Source: Acidimicrobiia bacterium
GTDB taxonomy: Bacteria; Actinomycetota; Acidimicrobiia; UBA2766
Assembly (NCBI GenBank): GCA_020850945.1
Contig: JADZDR010000093.1
Span: forward strand, 1 to 39,693
Length of the DNA stretch: 39,693 nucleotides
Direction of reading: 5' to 3'
Part shown: one piece after another, positions 8,121-15,179 of the stretch
How the letters are laid out: every line of letters starts with the position of its first letter
Position numbering within the stretch: position 1 is the first letter of the stretch
Translations under genes and position numbers: made by a program
Notes under the pieces: generated by a model
What the model was told of the DNA's origin: nothing
What the model saw: only the letters and a program-made list of their open reading frames with translations
The model's database searches: none

Positions 8121-9154
8121 GCACCCCGGACCTCGCTCCTCTGGGAGTCGCCGGTGTCGGCCGGTCCGGCCCCCGCATCTCGGACCCCCGTTCGATCCCC
8201 GAGATCGTCCTCGAGGCCGTCGAATCCGCCCTCGCCGACGCCACCTGCGGCTACGACGACGTCGACGCGGTGGTGACGGCCTCCGTCGATCTCTTCGACG
8301 GCCTCACGGCATCCAACATCGCCGTGACCGAGGTCGTCGGCGCAGTCATGCGGCCCGAGACCCGCATCGCCGGCGACGGCCTGCTCGCCGCCATCCACGC
8401 CGCCTGCCAGCTCTGGGCAGGCGCGTACGAAACCGTCCTCGTCGTGGCCCACTCGAAGCCCTCGATGGCTCCCGCCGATCTCACGCCGTGGGCGATGGAC
8501 CCGATCCACCTCCAGCCGCTCGGTGCCTCCTTCACGGCCTGCGCGGGACTGCAGGCCCGCGTCCTCACCCTCGACGACCCCGACGCGGAGGGCCGCTGGG
8601 CGGAACGGGCCGCCCGCCTCTCGACCCTCGCCGGTCGGCCCACGTCACCGGCCGAGGTATCGGCCTCTTCCGTCGTCGCCTCACCGCTGCGCGAGCGCAT
8701 GCGTGCTCCCCTCGCCGACGGGGCGTACGCGGCAGTCCTGAGCCGTGGTGAGGCGTCCGTTCTCCTGCGCGGCGCCGGTCACGATCTGTGCGCCCACTCG
8801 CCTGGCGACAGGGACCTGCGACACTGGGACGGGCTCACACGGGCGGCAGGAAGGGCATATGCGGTCGCCGGGATCGATGACCCGGCAGACGCCTTCGGCT
8901 GCGTCGAGCCCGCCTGCCTCTACCCGCACGAGGAGGACCTGTTCACCGCTGCCACCGGAACCGGGCCGGACACACCCGTGTCCCCGACGGGTGGCCTCTT
9001 CGGTGGCGCCGTACCGGTCGGGGCGGGCCTGTCACGTCTCGTCGAAGCGACTCGGGCCCTGCGGGCCGAACCGTCGCTGCGCCGCGTCCTCGCCCACGGC
9101 ACGTGGGGTCCGGCAGGTCAGGGCCAGGCGCTCACCATCCTGGAGGCGGCGTGA
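8117..9154 (+). CDS. Thiolase-fold protein without nucleophilic Cys (partner A)
   Basis: This 345-residue protein follows the thiolase/lipid-transfer layout (IPEIVLEAVESALADA, a VVTASVD strand, a central glycine-rich helix region) but is diverged. Where thiolases carry the nucleophilic Cys followed by a small-residue helix, it reads AGDGLLAAIHAACQLW, with no Cys at the helix start. The C-terminal part has PTGGLFGGAVPVGAG in place of the His-containing GHPxGATG loop. It is unlikely to be a classical thiolase. It may be a structural or regulatory partner of the next thiolase-fold protein, as in heteromeric thiolase/DUF35 complexes. GTG at 8117 overlaps the dehydrogenase stop by 4 bases. Confidence 0.72.
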   Translation: MSTPDLAPLGVAGVGRSGPRISDPRSIPEIVLEAVESALADATCGYDDVDAVVTASVDLFDGLTASNIAVTEVVGAVMRPETRIAGDGLLAAIHAACQLWAGAYETVLVVAHSKPSMAPADLTPWAMDPIHLQPLGASFTACAGLQARVLTLDDPDAEGRWAERAARLSTLAGRPTSPAEVSASSVVASPLRERMRAPLADGAYAAVLSRGEASVLLRGAGHDLCAHSPGDRDLRHWDGLTRAAGRAYAVAGIDDPADAFGCVEPACLYPHEEDLFTAATGTGPDTPVSPTGGLFGGAVPVGAGLSRLVEATRALRAEPSLRRVLAHGTWGPAGQGQALTILEAA

Positions 9155-10305
9155 GGTCCGTCGCCGTCGTCGGGACGGGGCAGACGAAGCACGCCCGCAG
9201 GCGTGACGACGTATCCCAGGCAGAGCTCGTCCGCGAGGCGGCCGATGCCGCCCTCGCCGACGCCGACATGTGCGCCGAAGACATCGAGGCCGTGCTCATC
9301 GGGAACATGGAGCTCTTCGAAGGCCGCGGCCTCCCCGAGCTGTGGGTCGGCGGCGGCGCCTACGGCACCGGCAAGCCTGTCATGAAGGTCGCGACGGGAG
9401 GTACCTCGGGGACGAGCACGGCCATCGCCGCCTTCCACCAGGTCGGCTCGGGCCTGTTCGACCGGGTGCTCGCCGTCGGCTTCGAGAAGCACTCGGAGGG
9501 ACACACGCAGACGGGCATGGCGCTCACCGATCCGTTCTGGGACAGGGCCGTCGCGTCCGGCGCCCTCGGCAACTTCGCCCTGTCCGTCTCGCAGTACGTG
9601 GCGGCGGGACACGCCACGGAGGACCAGGCCGCGCTCGTCGCCGTGAAGGCACGCCGCAACGCGGCCCGCAACCCGCATGCGCACCTGCAGATGCCCGACC
9701 TCACGGTGGACGAGGTGCTCGCATCGAAGATGCTCGCCCATCCTCTGCGCATGCTCGACATGTGCCCCCAGTCGGACGGGGCAGCGGCGATCATCGTCGC
9801 TTCCGACGCCGTCGCCCGCGAGCACAACCCGCGCCCCGCCTGGGTCAAGGCGACGGCGACCCGCCACGACCAGTGCTACATCGGCGACCTCGACCGGCGG
9901 CTGCTCTCGATGCGCACGCTGCGGGACGCGAGCGCGCACGCATACACCCAGGCCGGCATCACCGACCCCGTCCGCGATCTCGACGTCGCCGAGATCTACG
10001 AGCCGTGTACCTACGCCGAGCTCGCCTGGTACGAGGCCCTCGGCTTCTGCGAAGCAGGGGAGGCGGGCCGCCTCGTCGAGAAGGGTGTCACGTCCATGAC
10101 CGGAGCGCTGCCCGTGAACCCGTCCGGTGGCGTCCTCTCGACCAACCCCGTAGGGGCGTCCGGGGTCATCCGCGTCGCCGAGGCCGCGTGCCAGATCCAC
10201 GGCCGGGCAGGACAACGACAGGTCGAACGGGCGGACCTCGCCCTCGCAACCGGTTACGGCGTCTACGCCTGGGCAGACGTCGTCGTCCTCGGGAGCGAGC
10301 CGTGA
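9151..10305 (+). CDS. Thiolase-fold lipid-transfer-like protein, possible retro-aldolase (partner B)
   Basis: This 384-residue protein is closer to the SCP2-thiolase/lipid-transfer family: MCPQSDGAAAIIVAS, LDVAEIYEPCTYAELAWYEALG and NPSGGVLSTNPVGASG are recognisable. The nucleophile position reads ATGGTSGTSTA, with Thr85/Ser86 instead of Cys. The HP of the C-terminal loop is NP. In actinobacteria such Cys-less proteins paired with a DUF35 partner (Ltp2 with ChsH2 in steroid catabolism) act as retro-aldolases on side-chain CoA esters. The next two genes encode DUF35 proteins, so the same chemistry is suggested here by inference. GTG start with a 4-base overlap. Confidence 0.78.
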   Translation: MRSVAVVGTGQTKHARRRDDVSQAELVREAADAALADADMCAEDIEAVLIGNMELFEGRGLPELWVGGGAYGTGKPVMKVATGGTSGTSTAIAAFHQVGSGLFDRVLAVGFEKHSEGHTQTGMALTDPFWDRAVASGALGNFALSVSQYVAAGHATEDQAALVAVKARRNAARNPHAHLQMPDLTVDEVLASKMLAHPLRMLDMCPQSDGAAAIIVASDAVAREHNPRPAWVKATATRHDQCYIGDLDRRLLSMRTLRDASAHAYTQAGITDPVRDLDVAEIYEPCTYAELAWYEALGFCEAGEAGRLVEKGVTSMTGALPVNPSGGVLSTNPVGASGVIRVAEAACQIHGRAGQRQVERADLALATGYGVYAWADVVVLGSEP

Positions 10306-10793
10306 ACGACAGGGTGGAGCGACTCGACGTGCCGATCCTCATGGACGAGGCGTGGCACTACGCCTCCGGTGAGGCGATGGAGCGCTTCAGCACCGGCCTG
10401 GCCGCGCGCCGCATCGAGGCGCTGCGCTGCGACGGGTGCGGACGCCGCTACCTCCCACCCCGACCCATGTGCGGCAACTGCCGGCTGCGCATGACGCACT
10501 GGGTTGCCGTCGATGACACGGGCACGCTCGAGGCCTGGACCGTCGTTCACCAGCCGATCCTCGACGGACGCACAGGCGAGGAACGCCCCTCCCCCTACGG
10601 CATGGGCCTGATCCGTCTCGACGGCGCAGACACCACCGTCAACCACTTCGTTCAGACCGGGGGGCCGAGACGCCAAGGCGTCACACCCCCCGGACCCCCC
10701 CTCTTCATCGGTCAACGTGTGCGGGCGGTGTGGCGGGAGGAGCTGCGCGGCGCGATGGACGACATCCTCCACTTCGAGGTGGTCGAGCCGTGA
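10302..10793 (+). CDS. Zn-ribbon/OB-fold acyl-CoA partner protein (DUF35), first copy
   Basis: This 163-residue protein has the two-part DUF35 architecture. A rubredoxin-like zinc ribbon has Cys43, Cys46, Cys57 and Cys60 (CDGC...CGNC), and an OB-fold starts near residue 68 (WVAVDDTGTLEAWTVVH). Such proteins bind acyl-CoA and pair with thiolase-fold enzymes, often being needed for their activity. It sits directly after the Cys-less thiolase genes with GTGA overlaps at both ends, so equimolar synthesis is likely. The extra N-terminal segment (MDEAWHYASGEAMERFSTGLAARRIE) is longer than in the second copy and may be an interaction helix. Confidence 0.85.
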   Translation: MNDRVERLDVPILMDEAWHYASGEAMERFSTGLAARRIEALRCDGCGRRYLPPRPMCGNCRLRMTHWVAVDDTGTLEAWTVVHQPILDGRTGEERPSPYGMGLIRLDGADTTVNHFVQTGGPRRQGVTPPGPPLFIGQRVRAVWREELRGAMDDILHFEVVEP

Positions 10794-11203
10794 TCCGCAC
10801 CGAGTCGATCCACATACCCTTCACCTACGCCGCGGGTGGGACGTCGAGCATCTTCCTCGCAGCCCTGCGGGACGAGGCACGCATCCTCGCCACTCCCTGC
10901 CCGGCGTGCGACACCGTGATCTGCCCGGCCCGCTCGTCCTGCCCGGCCTGCGGCGGCCCCACCGCGACCCCCGTCGACGTCGGCCCGGCCGGCACGCTCG
11001 TGAGCTGGACCGAGCTCGCCGACGGCACGACCCTCGCCCTCGTGCGTCTCGACGGCGCCGACACGTCGCTCGTGCACAGGCTCGCAGGCGGTGACGGCAC
11101 GTGGGTGGCGGGGCAGCGTCTCCGTGCGCGCTTTGGGGAATCCCGCACGGGGGCGATCACCGACATCGTCGGGTTCGAATCGGAGAACGGAGCAGGCCGA
11201 TGA
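10790..11203 (+). CDS. Zn-ribbon/OB-fold acyl-CoA partner protein (DUF35), second copy
   Basis: This is a second, shorter DUF35 protein of 137 residues. The zinc ribbon has Cys37, Cys40, Cys51 and Cys54 (CPAC...CPAC), followed by the OB-fold (GPAGTLVSWTELADGTTLALVRLDGAD). It is clearly diverged from the preceding copy, so a recent duplication is unlikely. The simplest reading is that each copy serves one of the two thiolase-fold proteins. GTG at 10790 overlaps the previous stop, and its stop overlaps the next ATG by 4 bases. Confidence 0.83.
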   Translation: MIRTESIHIPFTYAAGGTSSIFLAALRDEARILATPCPACDTVICPARSSCPACGGPTATPVDVGPAGTLVSWTELADGTTLALVRLDGADTSLVHRLAGGDGTWVAGQRLRARFGESRTGAITDIVGFESENGAGR

Positions 11204-11991
11204 CCGTCCGCGCCGAGAGACAGGGACACGTGCTGCACGTCACGATCGACCGGCCGGAGGCTCGCAATGCCCTCAGCCTCGAGATGGGCCGCCACCTCAC
11301 GGAGATCTGGGCCGGGTTCCGGGACGACCCGGCACTGCGGGTCGCAGTCCTCACGGGGGCCGGGGACAAGTCGTTCTGTGCCGGCGCCGATCTCAAGGAG
11401 GTCGGGGGCTACTACGCGTCGATGACACCGATCGAGCGGCGTGAGCTCGGGGAGTACACGCCGGGCCTGGGTGGGATCACCCGCAACCTCGACACGGCAA
11501 AGCCGGTCGTCGCCGCGATCGGCGGGCACTGCCTCGCCGGCGGCCTCGAGCTCGCCCTCGCCTGCGACATCCGCATCGCGGCGGACCACGCCACGTTCGG
11601 GTTCCCCGAGGTGTGCCGCGGGATCATCCCCGGTGCGGGCGGGACGCAGCGGCTCCCCCGCCTCGTGCCCGAGGGGATCGCGCTCGAGATGCTCCTCACG
11701 GGCGACCCGATCGACGCCGCCACGGCTCTGCGCATCGGCCTCGTGAACCGTGTCGTGCCCCGCGATGAGCTGGCCGACACGGCCGGTGAGCTCGCGGCAC
11801 GGATCGCCGCCAACGCACCCCTCGCCGTGCAGGCGATCCGGCATGCCGTGCGACGTGGGCGCCACCTGCCCCTCGAGGATGCGCTGCGGCTCGAGCAGTT
11901 CTACGCCGAGCCGGTCCGGGCGAGCGAGGACGCGCGTGAGGGGGTCCTCGCCTTCGTCGAGAAACGTGAACCCGTGTTCGAGGGGAAGTGA
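11200..11991 (+). CDS. Enoyl-CoA hydratase
   Basis: This 263-residue crotonase has a complete classical active site. Oxyanion-hole motifs are CAGADLKE and GHCLAGGLELALACD. Both catalytic glutamates are visible, one in FPEVCRGIIPGAGGTQRLPR and one in IALEMLLTG. It should add water across an enoyl-CoA double bond made by the dehydrogenase at the head of operon B. The C-terminus EGVLAFVEKREPVFEGK is typical. ATG at 11200 overlaps the DUF35 stop by 4 bases. Of the three crotonase-family genes in the window, this is the most canonical. Confidence 0.9.
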   Translation: MTVRAERQGHVLHVTIDRPEARNALSLEMGRHLTEIWAGFRDDPALRVAVLTGAGDKSFCAGADLKEVGGYYASMTPIERRELGEYTPGLGGITRNLDTAKPVVAAIGGHCLAGGLELALACDIRIAADHATFGFPEVCRGIIPGAGGTQRLPRLVPEGIALEMLLTGDPIDAATALRIGLVNRVVPRDELADTAGELAARIAANAPLAVQAIRHAVRRGRHLPLEDALRLEQFYAEPVRASEDAREGVLAFVEKREPVFEGK

Positions 11992-11995
11992 CCAC

Positions 11996-12784
11996 ATGAC
12001 CAGTGCCGCCTACGAGACGATCGCCTGCACGGATACCGGCCCGATCCGCCGCGTCACGCTGAACCGGCCCGACGTGCTCAACGCGATCGACGCCCGCATG
12101 CTCACCGAGGTCCGCGACGCAGTCACCGACGCTGCCGCCGACCCCGCCCTGAGAGTCGTCGCCGTCGACGCCGCCGGCGACAGGGCGTTCTCGGCCGGGA
12201 TCGACGTCGCCTACGTCAAGGACATGCAGGGCATCGAAGCCCGCGAGATCGGCCGCGAGCTGCATCGCACTTTCCTGACCCTCCGCACGGTCGAGATCCC
12301 GGTCGTATGCGTGATCGACGGCCTCTGCCTCGGCGCCGGCCTCGAGCTCGCCGTCTCCTGCGACTTCATGATCGCCACGGACCGCTCCCGCTTCGGCCTC
12401 CCCAACATCCACCGAGGGATCCCGGCGATCGTCGAGGCCGCGATCCTCCCTGCCGCAGTCGGCATCCAGGGCGCACGCGAGATGGCTTACCTCGGCGAGT
12501 TCTGGGACGCGGCCAAGGCCGAGCGGCGCGGGCTGCTCACCGACGTCGTGCCGGCTGCAGGCCTCGCCGCCCGCGTCGACGAGATCTGCGAGGCGTTGGC
12601 CGAAAAGAGCCCCCTTGCCCTCGGCACGCAGAAGGAGATCATCCACAAGTGGATGACGACCGACCTCGAGTCGGCGATCGACTTCTCGATCAACACCGTG
12701 ATGTTGAACTTCATGAGCCGCGACCAGAAGGAAGGCATGAGCGCCTTCGTCGAGAAGCGGGACGCCACCTTCACGGGGGAATGA
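11996..12784 (+). CDS. Enoyl-CoA hydratase/isomerase family protein, atypical active site
   Basis: This 262-residue crotonase-fold protein has oxyanion-hole motifs FSAGIDV and GLCLGAGLELAVSCD. At the first catalytic Glu position the segment reads FGLPNIHRGIPAIVEAAILP, giving Asn instead of Glu. The second Glu is kept in AREMAYLG. This pattern fits isomerases or hydrolases better than hydratases, but function cannot be fixed from sequence. Beside the canonical hydratase it would give the pathway a second crotonase reaction, for example double-bond shift, ring opening or hydrolysis. The ATG lies 4 bases after the preceding stop. Confidence 0.85.
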   Translation: MTSAAYETIACTDTGPIRRVTLNRPDVLNAIDARMLTEVRDAVTDAAADPALRVVAVDAAGDRAFSAGIDVAYVKDMQGIEAREIGRELHRTFLTLRTVEIPVVCVIDGLCLGAGLELAVSCDFMIATDRSRFGLPNIHRGIPAIVEAAILPAAVGIQGAREMAYLGEFWDAAKAERRGLLTDVVPAAGLAARVDEICEALAEKSPLALGTQKEIIHKWMTTDLESAIDFSINTVMLNFMSRDQKEGMSAFVEKRDATFTGE

Positions 12785-12785
12785 G

Positions 12786-13673
12786 ATGACAGAACGGGTC
12801 GTCGTCACGTGCGCCCTCACCGGCGCCCAACAGGGGAAGGAAGCGAATCCGAACCTGCCCGAGCAGCCTCACGAGATCGTCGCGCAGGGACTCGAAGCCT
12901 GGAACGCCGGGGCCGCCATCCTCCATATACACGCACGCGACGAGGCAGGCAGGGCGACAGCCGATGTCGCGGTGTTCCGGCGCATCGCGGACGGCCTGCG
13001 CGATGCGGGCTGTGACGCCGTCCTCAACCTCACAACCGGCGGTGCCGTGGCCGGCCTCCCCCTCGACGACCGTGTCCGCGTCGTGCCCGAGCTCCGCCCC
13101 GAGATCGCCTCGTTCAGCCTCGGCAGCGGCAGCCTCCTCGGCCGCTACGACACCGACACCGCCACATGGGTGCGGGACCGGTTCGTCCCCCTGTTCGGTT
13201 CCCATGCCGAGCTCGAACGCGTCGCCCGTACCTTCCAGGCGAACGGGGTCCGTCCCGAGCTCGAGATCTACCACGCCGGCATGCTCAACAACCTCACCGC
13301 CCTGCTCGCGTTGGGGGTGCTCGACGAGCCACTCCTCGTCAACTTCGTCATGGGCATCCCGGGCGAGTGCACGGAGGCGACGGTCAAGAACCTCGTCTTC
13401 CTCGTGGACGGCCTGCCGCCCGCCGCCCAGTGGCTCGTGAGCGCGATCGGTGCCCGCAACCACTTCCGCATGCTCGGTGCCGTCGTCGCCATGGGCGGCC
13501 ATGTACGGGTCGGCCTCGAGGACAACGTGTACGCGGCGCCGGGTGAGCTCGCCCGCTCGAACGGCCAGATCGTCGAGAAGGCGGTGCGCATCCTGCGTGA
13601 CCTCGGAACCGAACCGGCGAGCCCGGCGGATGCACGCCGCATCCTGCAACTGAGAGAGAAGGAGACAGCGTGA
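12786..13673 (+). CDS. Beta-keto acid cleavage enzyme (BKACE, DUF849)
   Basis: This 295-residue TIM-barrel protein is of the BKACE family, founded by 3-keto-5-aminohexanoate cleavage enzyme Kce. These Zn enzymes condense a beta-keto acid with acetyl-CoA to give acetoacetyl-CoA and a new acyl-CoA. Visible motifs are the N-terminal ALTGAQQGKEANPNLPEQP, the Zn-binding LHIHARD (His47, His49), NLTTGG, and GGHVRVGLEDN near the C-terminus. The substrate of this copy is unknown. In this operon it would release a CoA-activated product after upstream steps. It starts one base after the preceding stop and overlaps the next gene by 4 bases. Confidence 0.87.
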   Translation: MTERVVVTCALTGAQQGKEANPNLPEQPHEIVAQGLEAWNAGAAILHIHARDEAGRATADVAVFRRIADGLRDAGCDAVLNLTTGGAVAGLPLDDRVRVVPELRPEIASFSLGSGSLLGRYDTDTATWVRDRFVPLFGSHAELERVARTFQANGVRPELEIYHAGMLNNLTALLALGVLDEPLLVNFVMGIPGECTEATVKNLVFLVDGLPPAAQWLVSAIGARNHFRMLGAVVAMGGHVRVGLEDNVYAAPGELARSNGQIVEKAVRILRDLGTEPASPADARRILQLREKETA

Positions 13674-14524
13674 GCCGTGAACGAATCGCCATAGACGCAT
13701 GGGCGAGCTGGATCAGCCCCGAGGGGGCCACCAAGTGGCCGGACGAATACCTGCACATCTTCCGCAAGTACCGCTCGCCCCAGGTCATATTCGACGGTAT
13801 GTCCGTCGAGGAGATGCTCGCCGACATGGACACGGCCGGAGTCGACCGGTGTGTCCTCTCGGCCTTCTATCACAAGGACATGCCCGTCGTGTCCAACGAG
13901 GAGGTCGCCGCCGCCGCCGCCGCGCACCCGGACCGCTTCGTCCCGTCCGGAACCGTGAACGTGCTGCGCAAGCCGCTCGACGTCACACGTGAGATCGAGC
14001 ACATGGTGAACGGCCTCGGCATCCGGGCGGTCCGTCTCGAGCCCTACATGTACGGAGACGGCATGACCGGCCTCCCGCCCAACGACAAGCACTACTGGCC
14101 GGTCTACATCAAGTGCGCCGAGCTCGGCGTGCCCGTCTGCATCCAGGTCGGCCACACGGGCCCGCTCCTCCCGTCCGAGGCGGGCCGGCCGATCTACCTC
14201 GACGAGGTCGCCCTCTCCTTCCCCGACCTCGTGATCGTCGGCTGCCATCTCGGCCAGCCGTGGCACGACGAGATGACGACCCTCGCCTGGAAACACCCGA
14301 ACGTGTACGTCGAGACGTCGGCTCGCACCCCCAAGCACTGGCCCGCGTCCTTCGTCGAGTTCGTGAAGGGTTGGGGACAGGACAAGGTCATGTGGGCGAC
14401 CGACTACCCGCTCCTCTCGTTCGAGCGCACGCTGGACGAGCTCGACGCGCTCGGCCTCGACGAGAAGATCTGGCGCAAGGTCGTCCGCGACAACGCGATG
14501 CGGGCCTTCTCACTCGAGGCATGA
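13670..14524 (+). CDS. Amidohydrolase-2 family protein lacking the first HxH
   Basis: This 284-residue TIM-barrel protein is of the amidohydrolase-2/ACMSD-like family. Later metal-site elements are present: VGHTG, IVGCHLGQPWHDE and WATDYPLLS with the catalytic-type Asp. The first-strand DxHxH is replaced by IDAWASW, so two metal ligands are missing. Many such operon-associated members are hydrolases or decarboxylases, while metal-deficient ones may be lactonases or non-catalytic. Its position after BKACE suggests action on a carboxylated or lactone intermediate. GTG at 13670 overlaps the BKACE stop by 4 bases. Confidence 0.8.
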   Translation: MSRERIAIDAWASWISPEGATKWPDEYLHIFRKYRSPQVIFDGMSVEEMLADMDTAGVDRCVLSAFYHKDMPVVSNEEVAAAAAAHPDRFVPSGTVNVLRKPLDVTREIEHMVNGLGIRAVRLEPYMYGDGMTGLPPNDKHYWPVYIKCAELGVPVCIQVGHTGPLLPSEAGRPIYLDEVALSFPDLVIVGCHLGQPWHDEMTTLAWKHPNVYVETSARTPKHWPASFVEFVKGWGQDKVMWATDYPLLSFERTLDELDALGLDEKIWRKVVRDNAMRAFSLEA

Positions 14525-14534
14525 GGCCTGGCGC

Positions 14535-15149
14535 ATGACGATCGAGGAGCGGCGCCGCCGCGAACGTGAGGCCCGCCGCAAGGCGGTGCTCGACGCGGCA
14601 CGGGACCTCGTACGCGAACGTGGCTACAACGGGACGACGACGAAGGAGATCGCGAAGGCGTGCGACCTGTCCGAGGCCACGGTGTTCTTCTACTTCCGGA
14701 GCAAGGACGAGATCTTCACCGCCCTCCTCCTCGAAGGCATCGGCTTCATGCAGGACCAGGTCGCGCAGATCGCCGCGGCCGAGCTTCCACCGCGGGAGCT
14801 CATCCGTCGCCTCTGGGGTTCCTTCGCGGAGCTCGCCGGCACACATCCCGAGTACTTCCACGTCTTCGCCGCCCTCGCGAACCCCGACGCGACCACATCG
14901 GTCTCCGACGAGCTGCGCGACGAGATCGCCCGTCTCTCCGGTGACAACTTCCGCCGCGTCGCCGATCTCCTCCGGCCCGCCGTCGGGGATCACAGGGCGA
15001 GGGAGGTGGCCGATCTCCTCTGGGCGAGCTTCGCAGGCCTCTCCGTCCTGCGGGCCTCACGCGTCAACCTCGGTGCAGCCGCGCACCCGACACCGGCCGA
15101 GCTCGACGACGCCGCCGAGCTCCTCGTCTCGGGCGTCCTCCCCTCCTGA
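14535..15149 (+). CDS. TetR-family transcriptional regulator, last gene of operon B
   Basis: This 204-residue regulator has a basic N-terminal arm (TIEERRRREREARRKAV) and a TetR helix-turn-helix (NGTTTKEIAKACDLSEATVFFYFRSKDEIF) around residues 12-60. The rest is a helical ligand-binding domain. It is co-directional with operon B and begins 10 bases after the amidohydrolase stop, so it is probably co-transcribed and could give feedback control. The window thus has two TetR proteins bracketing one operon. Whether they share the 6909-6923 site is unknown. It ends 30 bases from the convergent amidase gene. Confidence 0.86.
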   Translation: MTIEERRRREREARRKAVLDAARDLVRERGYNGTTTKEIAKACDLSEATVFFYFRSKDEIFTALLLEGIGFMQDQVAQIAAAELPPRELIRRLWGSFAELAGTHPEYFHVFAALANPDATTSVSDELRDEIARLSGDNFRRVADLLRPAVGDHRAREVADLLWASFAGLSVLRASRVNLGAAAHPTPAELDDAAELLVSGVLPS

Positions 15150-15179
15150 GTTGCGCCGGGACGTCGGGACGTCGGACGG

